A DNA stretch of 64,000 nt from an uncultured Sphingomonadaceae bacterium. Lineage in GTDB: Bacteria > Pseudomonadota > Alphaproteobacteria > Sphingomonadales > Sphingomonadaceae. The stretch lies in NCBI GenBank assembly GCA_947489315.1, contig CANLCX010000001.1, positions 58,501 to 122,500 of the forward strand. Reading direction: 5' to 3'. Positions 17,463 through 25,593 of this stretch are shown here, one piece after another (positions within the stretch are counted from its first letter, which is position 1; the number at the start of each line of letters is the position of its first letter). The translations under genes and the position numbers were made by a program. A model generated the notes under the pieces. It worked only from the letters and a program-made list of their open reading frames with translations. It searched no databases and was not told the origin of the DNA.

Positions 17463-18269
17463 CTATTGCGTCAAAAATTCCAGCACGCGTCTGTTATATT
17501 TCTCGGTTGATACAATCGGGCTGAAATGCCCGCCGCGATCAAGTAGATATGTTTCCGCACCTTCAATCAGATTGCCCATTTCTTCGGTAAAGCCGGGCGG
17601 AGTGATTTGATCATCCATTGATCCAATGCACAATGTTTGCGTTTCAATCTCATGCAAGCGGCTCCGCAGATCATGCGTGTAGACAGCATTAATGCGGGAC
17701 AGCTCCACTTCCAGACCCGGAAATGCCGCTAGCCGCTCTTCCATGAAGGCGCGTGCCGAAGTCATTTGCGGCTGCAAATGCGAGCTTGGCATGGCCAGAT
17801 ACGTACCCACAGTGAGGTAGGCCAATGGTCCGCAGCTGATCAATATCTCACGCCGCGTGCGGAAAAGTTCGGTCAGATAGGTGTCCGGGCCGGCCCAGCT
17901 GCAAGACAGGACCAGCTTTGTAAGGCGCTCCGGTTGATCGAGCGCAATATGCTGCCCAATGGCCCCGCCGGTTGAATGGCCAACCAGGCTTGCCTGCTTG
18001 ATGTCCATAGCATCCATCAGCGCCAGAACGTCTTGCGCCATATGTTCTGCGCCATACACAACCTTGTCCGGTGTGCTGTTGCCGCAACCGCGATGGTCAA
18101 AAGTAGTGACGCGGAAATGCTCGGCAAAAGCCTGTACCTGATTGTTCCAAAATGCGCCGCGCCCGCCAAGGCCGGCGACCAGAAGTAAGTCCGGCCCTTT
18201 GCCGGTCGTCTCGACATGGATTTCCGCGTCACCGACATCGATGCGTTTGGTTTCGGTCGCGATGGTCAT
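17463..18269 (-). CDS. Alpha/beta hydrolase (MhpC/3-oxoadipate enol-lactonase-like)
   Basis: 268 residues, cytoplasmic. The nucleophile elbow is VGHSTGGAIG with S99; the oxyanion strand is LLLVAGLGGRGAFWNNQ; the acid is in GSMDDQITPPGF near 220; and the histidine is in RGGHFSPIV near 250. This is the arrangement of meta-cleavage-product hydrolases, enol-lactonases and related catabolic esterases. The start overlaps the ALDH stop by four bases, and the cupin gene follows after nine. Unlike the other hydrolases of the operon it has no export signal, so it probably acts on an internal intermediate, such as a lactone or a beta-diketone, rather than on the incoming substrate. Confidence 0.88.
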   Translation of the reverse strand: MTIATETKRIDVGDAEIHVETTGKGPDLLLVAGLGGRGAFWNNQVQAFAEHFRVTTFDHRGCGNSTPDKVVYGAEHMAQDVLALMDAMDIKQASLVGHSTGGAIGQHIALDQPERLTKLVLSCSWAGPDTYLTELFRTRREILISCGPLAYLTVGTYLAMPSSHLQPQMTSARAFMEERLAAFPGLEVELSRINAVYTHDLRSRLHEIETQTLCIGSMDDQITPPGFTEEMGNLIEGAETYLLDRGGHFSPIVSTEKYNRRVLEFLTQ

Positions 18270-19744
18270 AAGGTGACGAATATCGATTTGGTATTCAGAT
18301 AGAGCTCCAGCCCTTCGCGCCCATTTTCGCGGCCAATGCCGGACTGTTTATATCCACCCAAAGGCACATCCCAATCTGCACCCATCGCAGTGTTGACCCC
18401 CAATATGCCAGCCTTGATCTTGCGTGCCATCCGGTGGCCCGTGGAAATATCCTGCGTCCAGACTGCGCCCGCCAAACCATATTCGGTGTCGTTGGCCAGT
18501 GACAGTGCTTCCTCTTCTGTCTTGAAGCTTTGCGCGACCAAAACGGGTCCGAAAATCTCTTCTTTTACGATTTTCATATTGTTGTTGGTCTGGTCGATTA
18601 CGGTCGGCTCTAGGAAGTACCCACTGTCCCCGTGCTGCACGCCACCAGAGGCGATTTCTGCTCCTTCTTTCTGCCCAGCTTCAATGTAGCTTGTCACGCG
18701 TTCGAACTGCTTGGCGGAGACCAATGGCCCCATCATACTTTCTTCATCCAGTCCCGGCGCGATTTTCAAAGACTTTCCAACTTCGGCAATGCCCTTGATA
18801 ACATCATCCTTGACATCTTCATGAACATAAAGCCGCGATGGTGCGGTGCAGGTTTGGCCGCTATTATAGAATATGCCCATGGCTGAAGCGGGGATGGCTT
18901 TTTCGAGGTCTGCATCCGGCATGATGATATTCGGTGATTTCCCGCCCAGCTCGAGGCTGACTTTCTTGAGGCCTTCTGCCGCCGCGTGGGCGATAATCTT
19001 TCCGGTCGCGGTTGATCCGGTGAAAGCAATTTTGTCGATGCCGGGATGGTTGATCAACGCTGCGCCGACACTGTGGCCATAGCCGGTGACGATGTTCAAG
19101 ACACCTTCGGGCAGACCGGCCTCGAGCATTAATTCACCGACCCGCAATGCAGAGAGTGAAGTGTCTTCGGCAGGTTTGAGAATGACGGTGCAACCAGCGG
19201 CAAGGGCAGGGCCCAGCTTCATCGCCGCCATAACCAGTGGATAGTTCCACGGCACGATCAGCGCGACAACGCCAACGGGTTCTTTGATCGTATAGACATG
19301 ATGGTCGCCCGGCATATTGATATTATGGGTGCTGCCATGAATTTTGTCGGCCCAGCCAGCATAGTAACGCATGGCTCCGATGGACGCAAAAACGTCGCCG
19401 CGGGCAAAGTTTATCGGCTTGCCATTATCCAGCGTTTCCAGCTGCGCTAGCTCCTCGGCATGTGCCTCCATTTTGTCGGCAATCTGGTTGATCAACCGGG
19501 AACGCTCACCCGGCTTCATTTCCGGCCAAGGACCATTTTCAAAAGCGTTACGCGCGGCAACGACGGCATTGTCGACATCGCCAGTGCTGGCATCACCGAT
19601 ACCGGATATTCGTGTGCCATCGGCTGGGTTGATGACATCAATCAAGGCATCGCTGCCGGCGTCTTGCCATTGGCCGCCAATGAGCAATCTCTGGTCTTTG
19701 GCGATGAAAGATTTTGTTTCGGATGCGAGGGTGATCAAGGCCAT
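18266..19744 (-). CDS. NAD(P)-dependent aldehyde dehydrogenase 2
   Basis: 492 residues from the ATG at 19744, which shares a base with the stop of the upstream MFS gene (TAATG). Reading back to 19801 would overlap that gene by 58 bases. Catalytic cysteine: NSGQTCTAPSR. General base: VSLELGGKSPN. Cofactor site: FTGSTATGK. The protein is related to but clearly distinct from the ALDH at 1856, sharing the generic family segments only. The betaine-aldehyde/aromatic-aldehyde dehydrogenase branch is likely. It overlaps the downstream hydrolase gene by four bases. Two ALDHs in one regulon suggest two separate aldehyde intermediates, or one for a C2-C3 fragment and one for the main skeleton. Confidence 0.93.
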   Translation of the reverse strand: MALITLASETKSFIAKDQRLLIGGQWQDAGSDALIDVINPADGTRISGIGDASTGDVDNAVVAARNAFENGPWPEMKPGERSRLINQIADKMEAHAEELAQLETLDNGKPINFARGDVFASIGAMRYYAGWADKIHGSTHNINMPGDHHVYTIKEPVGVVALIVPWNYPLVMAAMKLGPALAAGCTVILKPAEDTSLSALRVGELMLEAGLPEGVLNIVTGYGHSVGAALINHPGIDKIAFTGSTATGKIIAHAAAEGLKKVSLELGGKSPNIIMPDADLEKAIPASAMGIFYNSGQTCTAPSRLYVHEDVKDDVIKGIAEVGKSLKIAPGLDEESMMGPLVSAKQFERVTSYIEAGQKEGAEIASGGVQHGDSGYFLEPTVIDQTNNNMKIVKEEIFGPVLVAQSFKTEEEALSLANDTEYGLAGAVWTQDISTGHRMARKIKAGILGVNTAMGADWDVPLGGYKQSGIGRENGREGLELYLNTKSIFVTL

Positions 19745-21120
19745 TAAAGAGACTCCATTTCGATTTTTAGTACCATATTGCGATAGGGTTTGAACGCGCA
19801 AAAAACCAAAATCAGGCCGATAATCATCGTGGCAGGTGGTGCGAGCGCAAGCGATTGGTCGATAGCGGCGGGTGATCCGAAGACATTATCGGTCAGCCAT
19901 GCGACCAAGAGCGGCCCGGCAGAATAGCCAAGCAGATTGGCAATGAGCAGATAGACGGCAATGACCTGCGCTCGCATGCGGTTGGGTGTGATCAATGGGA
20001 AGGTCGAAACACCTGCGCCAAAGGGAACAGTTCCAAAGAATAGGACCAACGCCAGCAGCGTCAGTGCAACCCATGGTGACGATACCAATGGAAAAGCGAT
20101 GGCGAAGGGCAAGGCGCATATTATTGCAATTATGGGCAAGCGCAGCGTCGCGTCTTTAACGCCAGCAGCCAGCATTTTCTCTGCCGCAAAACCACCAGCG
20201 ACGACACCGGTAACGCCGCCCAGCATAACCACTGGACCGAAAAATTGACCGACCTCCAGCTGGGTCCAGTCATGCACTCTGATGAAATAGCTTGGCGCCC
20301 ATGCGCCGATGCCAAACTGCGCCGCGGCAAAGCAGGAAAACCCGAAGAATAGTGGGAAGAAAACAAGCGCATGTTTTCGGATAAAACTCAGTATTTCTAG
20401 AGCCGGCGGCGCATCGTCAGTCGCAATGACCACATTTCCTTCCCGACGCGCAGGTTCGCGGATCAATAGCAGGCAAAAGAACACTGGAACACTAAGGAAC
20501 GAGACTGCGAAAAACGTCATTTGCCACGGTTTAAACGTTCCGAAAGGCAGCGTGATCGGTCCAGCGGCTTCCAATTGGGCATAAAGATATCCCCCAATTA
20601 TCAGAGCTAAACCTGATCCAATAAAGCCGGTTCCGGTAAATACGCCGATTGCGGACGGCAGTTTTTCCTTCGGGAAATAGTCGCTGATCATCGAAAAACC
20701 TGCGGGAGACAAGGTCGCCTCGCCAATGCCAACGAGCATCCGCGCAAAAAAGAGAAAGGCAAAGCCCATTGCCAAACCGCTGCCGAAGGTTGCGGCAGAC
20801 CAGCAAATCAATCCGCCTAATATGACCCATTTCCTATTATATCGATCGGCAACCCATGCCAGCGGGATAGCCATAAATGCATAGAGCAATGCGAAGGAAA
20901 AGCCCTGCAACAAGCTGATCTGGACATCTGTCAGGCCAAGATCTGCCTTGATAGGATCCACCAGCAGATTGATGATCTGGCGATCTATATAGCTCACAAT
21001 GGCAGCGAACGACAACGCGGCCACAACCAGCCAAGAGCGCAGCGGGGACACCGCGGCCTCGTCCAGCGATAAAGTGGGAGCGGTCGCTTCCAATTCAACT
21101 GCGGGTGAGATTCTGGTCAT
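19744..21120 (-). CDS. MFS transporter (aromatic acid / organic anion type)
   Basis: 458 residues with twelve predicted membrane helices. SYIDRQIINLLVDPIKADLG near residue 44 and WVADRYNRKWVI near 90 are the helix-1 and loop 2-3 signatures of the spinster/ACS-like branch of the major facilitator superfamily. It is the first gene of the 11-gene minus-strand operon, so it is probably the main importer of the growth substrate or of an intermediate. The divergent FAD-linked oxidase gene starts 120 bases away. I looked for the TRTCC-n7-GGAYA palindrome in that spacer and did not find it, so the promoter may be under different control. Confidence 0.9.
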   Translation of the reverse strand: MTRISPAVELEATAPTLSLDEAAVSPLRSWLVVAALSFAAIVSYIDRQIINLLVDPIKADLGLTDVQISLLQGFSFALLYAFMAIPLAWVADRYNRKWVILGGLICWSAATFGSGLAMGFAFLFFARMLVGIGEATLSPAGFSMISDYFPKEKLPSAIGVFTGTGFIGSGLALIIGGYLYAQLEAAGPITLPFGTFKPWQMTFFAVSFLSVPVFFCLLLIREPARREGNVVIATDDAPPALEILSFIRKHALVFFPLFFGFSCFAAAQFGIGAWAPSYFIRVHDWTQLEVGQFFGPVVMLGGVTGVVAGGFAAEKMLAAGVKDATLRLPIIAIICALPFAIAFPLVSSPWVALTLLALVLFFGTVPFGAGVSTFPLITPNRMRAQVIAVYLLIANLLGYSAGPLLVAWLTDNVFGSPAAIDQSLALAPPATMIIGLILVFCAFKPYRNMVLKIEMESL

Positions 21121-21240
21121 AGGTATAGAGCCTATGACCCGCTTACCCGACGTACAGCATAAGAAGCGTATTTAACCGTCAGCCGAACAAGAAGTTTCGC
21201 TGCCCTCGTCATTGTCGTCATGCTATCGCAGTAAGCTAGG

Positions 21241-22827
21241 ATGAATATGGATGCGAGCATATCAAAAGGACAACAAGCGGGCGTCATTGATGCCCTGATC
21301 GCAATTTGTGGCGGCGATGCTGTGACCACGGATAAAGCTGACTTGCGCTATTTTTCGCAGGACTTGTTTTTTGAAGGGCATCTGCCGCTTGCTGTGGCGA
21401 GCCCTGCAACCGTTGAATCAGTGGCCCAAATAGTTCAACTTTGCCGCGCACAACGCATTGCAATATTCCTTCGTGGCGGCGGAATGTCCTACACGAAAGC
21501 GTTCCAGCCAACGGTTGCAAAGGCAATCATGCTTGATTTTTCGAAGCTGTCGACAATTCGGGAAATATCGATTGAGGACGGGCATATTACCCTAGAGGCC
21601 GGTTGCACATGGTTGGCGCTGGATGAAGCGCTGGCCAAGCATGATATGCGAGCACGTTTCTGGGGACCCATGTCCGGGCGATCAGCAACCATTGGCGGCT
21701 CGATGAGTCAGGGGACCGTGACATTCGGTTCCGGTACAACCGGGGCATCTGCCAATGCTGTCAAAAGCTTTGAGGTCGTTACCGGAACGGGTGAGATCGT
21801 GCATAGTGGATCCGACGGCACGGCAGGAACAATGCCGTTTAATCGGAATTTCGGACCTGATTTGACCGGTATATTTGCCAATGATGCTGGCGCATTAGGA
21901 ATCAAGACGGCGATCACTCTAGAGATTGAACCGCGCCCCGCTCATATTAGCGGGCTGTCCTTTGCTTATGATGATTTCGACGCGATGGCGAAACTATTTT
22001 CAGAGCTATCGATGCGGCGCTTATCATCGGAGATGATCGCAATGGATGGGGATGTTGCCCGGCAAAATTCCGGCGCGCCCAATCTCATGGAAGACGTAAA
22101 AGCGATGTGGCGCATTGGCAAAGCGGCTGGAAATCCGCTGGCAGCCATCAGTCGGATGGTGCGTATCGCAATGGGCGGAAGACGATTTCTCGATAAAGCA
22201 AAATATACAGCGCATTTTGTTGTCGAAGGCCGTGATCGGGCCGAGCTTAAAAGCCGGATCAACGCCATTCGCGAGCTTGCGAAATCGGGGGCAGAGATTG
22301 TCAATACCGTGCCGTTAATGACGCGAGCAGACCCGTTTCCAGTCTTGCCGGTGACGCATCCTGACGGCCGCCGGATGTTACCGATTCACGGGCTATTTCC
22401 GCAATCCACATTGCAGCATTTTCATCAGGATTACTCGTTGCTCAAGGCGAGCTTCGAACAAAAGATGAAAAATGCAGACGTTACTATCGCCGAATTTTTT
22501 GCAGGCGTTGCAGGCGTCGGCTTGCTTTACGAACCGGTTTTTTATTGGCCAGATAGCCTGTATGAATATCACGACAATCTGACGCCCGACTATCTGGAAG
22601 GGAAAATGCCAGTGTTTCCTGAAAATTTGGAGGCGCGTGACGTGGTCGCAGAATATGTTTCAGCTTTTAATGCGCTGGTACATCGACATGGCGGCACCCA
22701 TTTCCAGATCGGTCGATTATACCCCTATGCCGAAAATCGCGAAGGTGGCGCTGCTATGTTGCTGCACGATCTCAAAGCCGCTCTGGATCCAGATAACATC
22801 ATCAACCCGGGAGCATTAGGCCTGTGA
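21241..22827 (+). CDS. FAD-linked oxidase (PCMH-type FAD domain, VAO/GlcD-like)
   Basis: 528 residues. An N-terminal PCMH-type FAD-binding domain spans roughly residues 35-230: FLRGGGMSYTKAF is the pyrophosphate-binding segment, and GRSATIGGSMSQG with NDAGALGIKTAITLEI follows. The C-terminal substrate domain ends in the family-typical LDPDNIINPGALG. The family contains vanillyl-alcohol oxidase, 4-cresol dehydrogenase, D-lactate/glycolate dehydrogenases and similar enzymes oxidising alcohols or para-alkyl phenols. No signal peptide, so cytoplasmic. The stop overlaps the GTG start of a flavin monooxygenase by four bases (GTGA). With the IclR, ADH and monooxygenase genes around it, oxidation of a hydroxylated side chain is plausible. 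Confidence 0.87.
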   Translation: MNMDASISKGQQAGVIDALIAICGGDAVTTDKADLRYFSQDLFFEGHLPLAVASPATVESVAQIVQLCRAQRIAIFLRGGGMSYTKAFQPTVAKAIMLDFSKLSTIREISIEDGHITLEAGCTWLALDEALAKHDMRARFWGPMSGRSATIGGSMSQGTVTFGSGTTGASANAVKSFEVVTGTGEIVHSGSDGTAGTMPFNRNFGPDLTGIFANDAGALGIKTAITLEIEPRPAHISGLSFAYDDFDAMAKLFSELSMRRLSSEMIAMDGDVARQNSGAPNLMEDVKAMWRIGKAAGNPLAAISRMVRIAMGGRRFLDKAKYTAHFVVEGRDRAELKSRINAIRELAKSGAEIVNTVPLMTRADPFPVLPVTHPDGRRMLPIHGLFPQSTLQHFHQDYSLLKASFEQKMKNADVTIAEFFAGVAGVGLLYEPVFYWPDSLYEYHDNLTPDYLEGKMPVFPENLEARDVVAEYVSAFNALVHRHGGTHFQIGRLYPYAENREGGAAMLLHDLKAALDPDNIINPGALGL

Positions 22828-24008
22828 GCCAAAAACGCGTGATCGATAAAAACTCCAAAATAGCGATTGTTGGCGGCGGTATTGGCGGATTGGTGGCCGG
22901 TATCGCCCTGCAGAAAGCCGGGTTCAATCCCGTTATCTACGAACGCGCACCGGAATTTGGGGAGGTTGGGGCCGGTATTTCCATGTCGCCCAATGCGACA
23001 CTTGGTTTGGAATCTCTGGGTTTCGGCGATTATTTGAACGCGAACGCTAACGAGCCGCTGGAACAGCGTTTATATCATGGCGAAACCGGAGAGTTGCTCA
23101 AGACATTTGATCGTCGCGATTGCCGTGAGACTTACCAGGCAGGCTATTACCAGCTCCATCGTGCCGATTTGCTCAATATGTTGATTGACGCTTTTGGTCG
23201 CGACCATTGCGCGATGAATCACGGGCTTGCCGCAATTGATAGCCGTGAAGATGGTGTGACACTCACTTTTGAGGACGGCAGCACCGCCGACGCAGATGCT
23301 GTTATCGCTGCTGATGGATTGCGGTCAATCATCCGCGACAGCTTGTTCGATTCCGATCCACCCGAATTTAGCGGGCATGTGGCTTGGCGTGCCTTGGTGC
23401 CGGCTGGAAAGCTCGGGCCAAAATCTGTTGAACGGCTCAACATCAATCATCTCGGCACGGGCCGTAATATTGTTAGCTATCCGGTCCGCGGAACCGAACT
23501 CGTCAATATTGTCGCGTTGACTAAGGCGGACGACTGGGCAGAAGAAAGCTGGACGGCCAAGGCATCAAAAAGCGAACTGGCACAGCATTATGAAGGCTGG
23601 GCGGATTATGTACAGGATCTGCTAAAGGCGATCCCCGGAGATGAATTATATCGCTGGGGCCTGTTCATTCGCAAGCCGCTTACCAATTGGATTAGCGGAC
23701 GTACCACCTTGCTGGGCGATGCCGCTCACCCCATGCTGCCCTATATGGGGCAGGGAGCCTCGAGCGCTATAGAAGATGGCGTCATTCTTGGGCGCGCTTT
23801 CGCTAGTGCTGAAACGTTGGATGAAGCTTTGAAAATATATGCGGACACCCGAATAGAACGCGCGTCTCTTTTGCAATCCGAGTCCAATCTCGGAGGCGAG
23901 CGATTGCACGCCATTGACCCATACGCATTTCGGGATACACCGATTAAAAACGAGGATGCTTTGGGCATCTTCGCTTATGATCCGGTGACTGTGCCGCTGG
24001 TTAAATAG
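22824..24008 (+). CDS. FAD-dependent monooxygenase (salicylate / 3-hydroxybenzoate 6-hydroxylase-like)
   Basis: 394 residues starting from a GTG that shares bases with the oxidase stop. Motifs: GGGIGGLVAGIALQKAG near residue 14; VIAADGLRSIIRDSL near 155; TTLLGDAAHPMLPYMGQGA near 293. The run PYMGQGASSAIEDGVIL is typical of the salicylate-1-monooxygenase branch that performs oxidative decarboxylation or ring hydroxylation with NADH and O2. It differs from the monooxygenase at 5191, which belongs to the MhpA branch, so the cluster carries two distinct ring-type hydroxylases. The gene ends two bases before the convergent methyltransferase stop, so transcripts of the two strands must overlap there. 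Substrate unassigned. Confidence 0.9.
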   Translation: MSQKRVIDKNSKIAIVGGGIGGLVAGIALQKAGFNPVIYERAPEFGEVGAGISMSPNATLGLESLGFGDYLNANANEPLEQRLYHGETGELLKTFDRRDCRETYQAGYYQLHRADLLNMLIDAFGRDHCAMNHGLAAIDSREDGVTLTFEDGSTADADAVIAADGLRSIIRDSLFDSDPPEFSGHVAWRALVPAGKLGPKSVERLNINHLGTGRNIVSYPVRGTELVNIVALTKADDWAEESWTAKASKSELAQHYEGWADYVQDLLKAIPGDELYRWGLFIRKPLTNWISGRTTLLGDAAHPMLPYMGQGASSAIEDGVILGRAFASAETLDEALKIYADTRIERASLLQSESNLGGERLHAIDPYAFRDTPIKNEDALGIFAYDPVTVPLVK

Positions 24009-24010
24009 TT

Positions 24011-25102
24011 TCAGACGGGTTTGGTTGCGATTAGAGATTGCAAGAAATCGTTGGAAACCGCTGGGCCTGGTTCCACTTCGAAACCGGCAGCTTCCAAAAT
24101 GCCTTTAAAATCACTTGCCACAAAGGCTGGTGAATAAGGTTCACAATTATCGCGGCTGTCATTGTCGATCATGAAGCGATAACCGGCCGGGACCTGACCC
24201 TTGTCATTATTCGGGAATTCAAAGATCGAGAATACACCACCAGGCCGGATGATCCGGAAAAGTTCTGCGATGATTTCCTTCATCTTTTTCACGGGCACTT
24301 CGTGAAACAAAATATAGGCCAATACCATGTCGAAATGATCGTCGGGATAGCCGCTATCTTCGGCTAAGGCCTGTTTGAAATGCACGTCCTTTTTCCTTTG
24401 GACGGCGCGCATATGTGCATAGCGGATAAGCGGAAGGCCAACGTCAAGGCCCCAGACTTCGGCATCCGGATAAAGGTCTTTCAATACCGTCGTGGACTGA
24501 CCGATGCTGCAGCCGACGTCGAGAATGCGCTCGATTTTTCCGTCCGCCGGCTTGGTTGTCTTTTCGGCATGCTCTATGTGTAACTCGTCCTGATCATTAA
24601 AGCCTTCATAGAATATCTTTGTTCCATAGTGGAATACGGCGCCGCCCAATGGATCGTCGGTATAGCCGCCCGGCTGGCAATGAATTTCGCAGCGCGTGTA
24701 GGTCGGTGGTTCGAACGAGGGATCATAGTGGATATTGTCCGGATGCGATTTTTCCGCCGCGTCCATGTCGGCCATGATCTTGTCTGAATTTCTGAAAAAG
24801 CTAGCCCTTGTGCCGCGCCACATCATTTCCTGTTGCGAGCGCACAAAACGCTGCCAGGTTGGCGTGAACGGAACCTTGGCGAAGACTTTCTTGATCTCGT
24901 CTAAAGGGAGTTCCGACCCGTCAGCCGGTTTTGTCACTTCGCCCGTTTCGAGCGCTTTGTCCAATGCCGCCTCGCCATTGGCGGACATGACTGGAAAGCC
25001 TTTTTGAATGGCGAATTTGCGAAATGAAGTTACAAATTCAAGATAGCTTTCATCTGCCAATTTGGTCGGGCGGGGCAGCACACCAATATTTCCACGGTCC
25101 AC
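24011..25102 (-). CDS. Class I SAM-dependent methyltransferase with extra N-terminal domain (module 2)
   Basis: 363 residues from a GTG at 25102. TAGGAG lies seven bases before this codon, a far better ribosome site than anything before the ATG at 25171, which would overlap the upstream gene. SAM motif: ILDVGCSIGQSTTVLKDL near residue 200. Later motifs are VWGLDVGLPL, LFHEVP and FRIIRPGGVFSIFEF. The N-terminal domain contains EPPTYTRCEIHCQPGGYTDD, matching the DP/P-Y/H/GGW pattern of the methyltransferase at 12262. The partner gene is upstream here (13-base gap), whereas in module 1 it is downstream, so gene order is inverted while the pairing is kept. Substrate unknown. Confidence 0.85.
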   Translation of the reverse strand: MDRGNIGVLPRPTKLADESYLEFVTSFRKFAIQKGFPVMSANGEAALDKALETGEVTKPADGSELPLDEIKKVFAKVPFTPTWQRFVRSQQEMMWRGTRASFFRNSDKIMADMDAAEKSHPDNIHYDPSFEPPTYTRCEIHCQPGGYTDDPLGGAVFHYGTKIFYEGFNDQDELHIEHAEKTTKPADGKIERILDVGCSIGQSTTVLKDLYPDAEVWGLDVGLPLIRYAHMRAVQRKKDVHFKQALAEDSGYPDDHFDMVLAYILFHEVPVKKMKEIIAELFRIIRPGGVFSIFEFPNNDKGQVPAGYRFMIDNDSRDNCEPYSPAFVASDFKGILEAAGFEVEPGPAVSNDFLQSLIATKPV

Positions 25103-25115
25103 GTTCAAGCTCCTA

Positions 25116-25454
25116 TCAAATCTTTGCTTTATCGGCCAAATCACTGGTCGGGCGGCGCAGGAAAGCGCCAAAAATACGTTCTACAAAAGCATCACGCTCT
25201 GTTGCTCGTGCAGCAATTTCGATTTCGTCAGGCATATGCGCTTCAATTTCCTCACTCACGTCAATGCCTTTGGCCGCGAGGATTTTTTCAAGCACGATCA
25301 CCCTGTCGTGATGGGTCCAGACGGTTGCGGAGAGTTCCAGCAGGGCATCCAGAACATTGTCGATAACGACATTGTCGAAATAAATCCGGCCATTACCGCC
25401 AATCTCGTCGCCTAATTCTGCCGGGACCTCAATTTTCTGAGACTCGTCGTTCAT
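25116..25454 (-). CDS. Small uncharacterised partner of a methyltransferase (module 2)
   Basis: 112 residues, predicted soluble and largely helical, no known domain. The core VIVLEKILAAKGIDVSEEI followed by MPDE matches the 96-residue protein at 11975 over about 35 positions; outside this they diverge, and this one is longer at the N-terminus. It is the first gene of a two-gene transcript with the methyltransferase at 24011 and divergent from the PrpE-like operon, with a candidate IclR operator between. Recurrence of the same unusual pairing twice within 14 kb, in opposite orders, is the main evidence that the small protein matters for methyltransferase function. No function is assigned. Confidence 0.75.
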   Translation of the reverse strand: MNDESQKIEVPAELGDEIGGNGRIYFDNVVIDNVLDALLELSATVWTHHDRVIVLEKILAAKGIDVSEEIEAHMPDEIEIAARATERDAFVERIFGAFLRRPTSDLADKAKI

Positions 25455-25526
25455 AGTTCATATCCTAAATCTGTATCGGCTGGTTATGCAATAGGCTGGC
25501 AGATAACCAAAGCAAATCGGGCACAT

Positions 25527-25543
25527 TATCCGCGCAATGGATA
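25527..25543. promoter_or_regulatory. Candidate IclR operator, site 4 (divergent promoter)
   Basis: TATCCGCGCAATGGATA has the same outer arms (TATCC...GGATA) and 17-bp length as the sites at 6507 and 31665, but a less symmetric centre. It lies 50 bp before the PrpE-like start and 72 bp before the methyltransferase-partner gene. Confidence 0.55.
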
Positions 25544-25593
25544 GGATTTAGGGATATGCTCCCTTGACCGACAAAATCGGCAAAGGAGGGGTA

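Noticed and set aside
12262..25454. Methyltransferase modules as restriction-modification DNA methyltransferases
   Set aside because: The motifs are those of small-molecule class I methyltransferases (no DPPY/NPPF catalytic motif) and no endonuclease gene is present.
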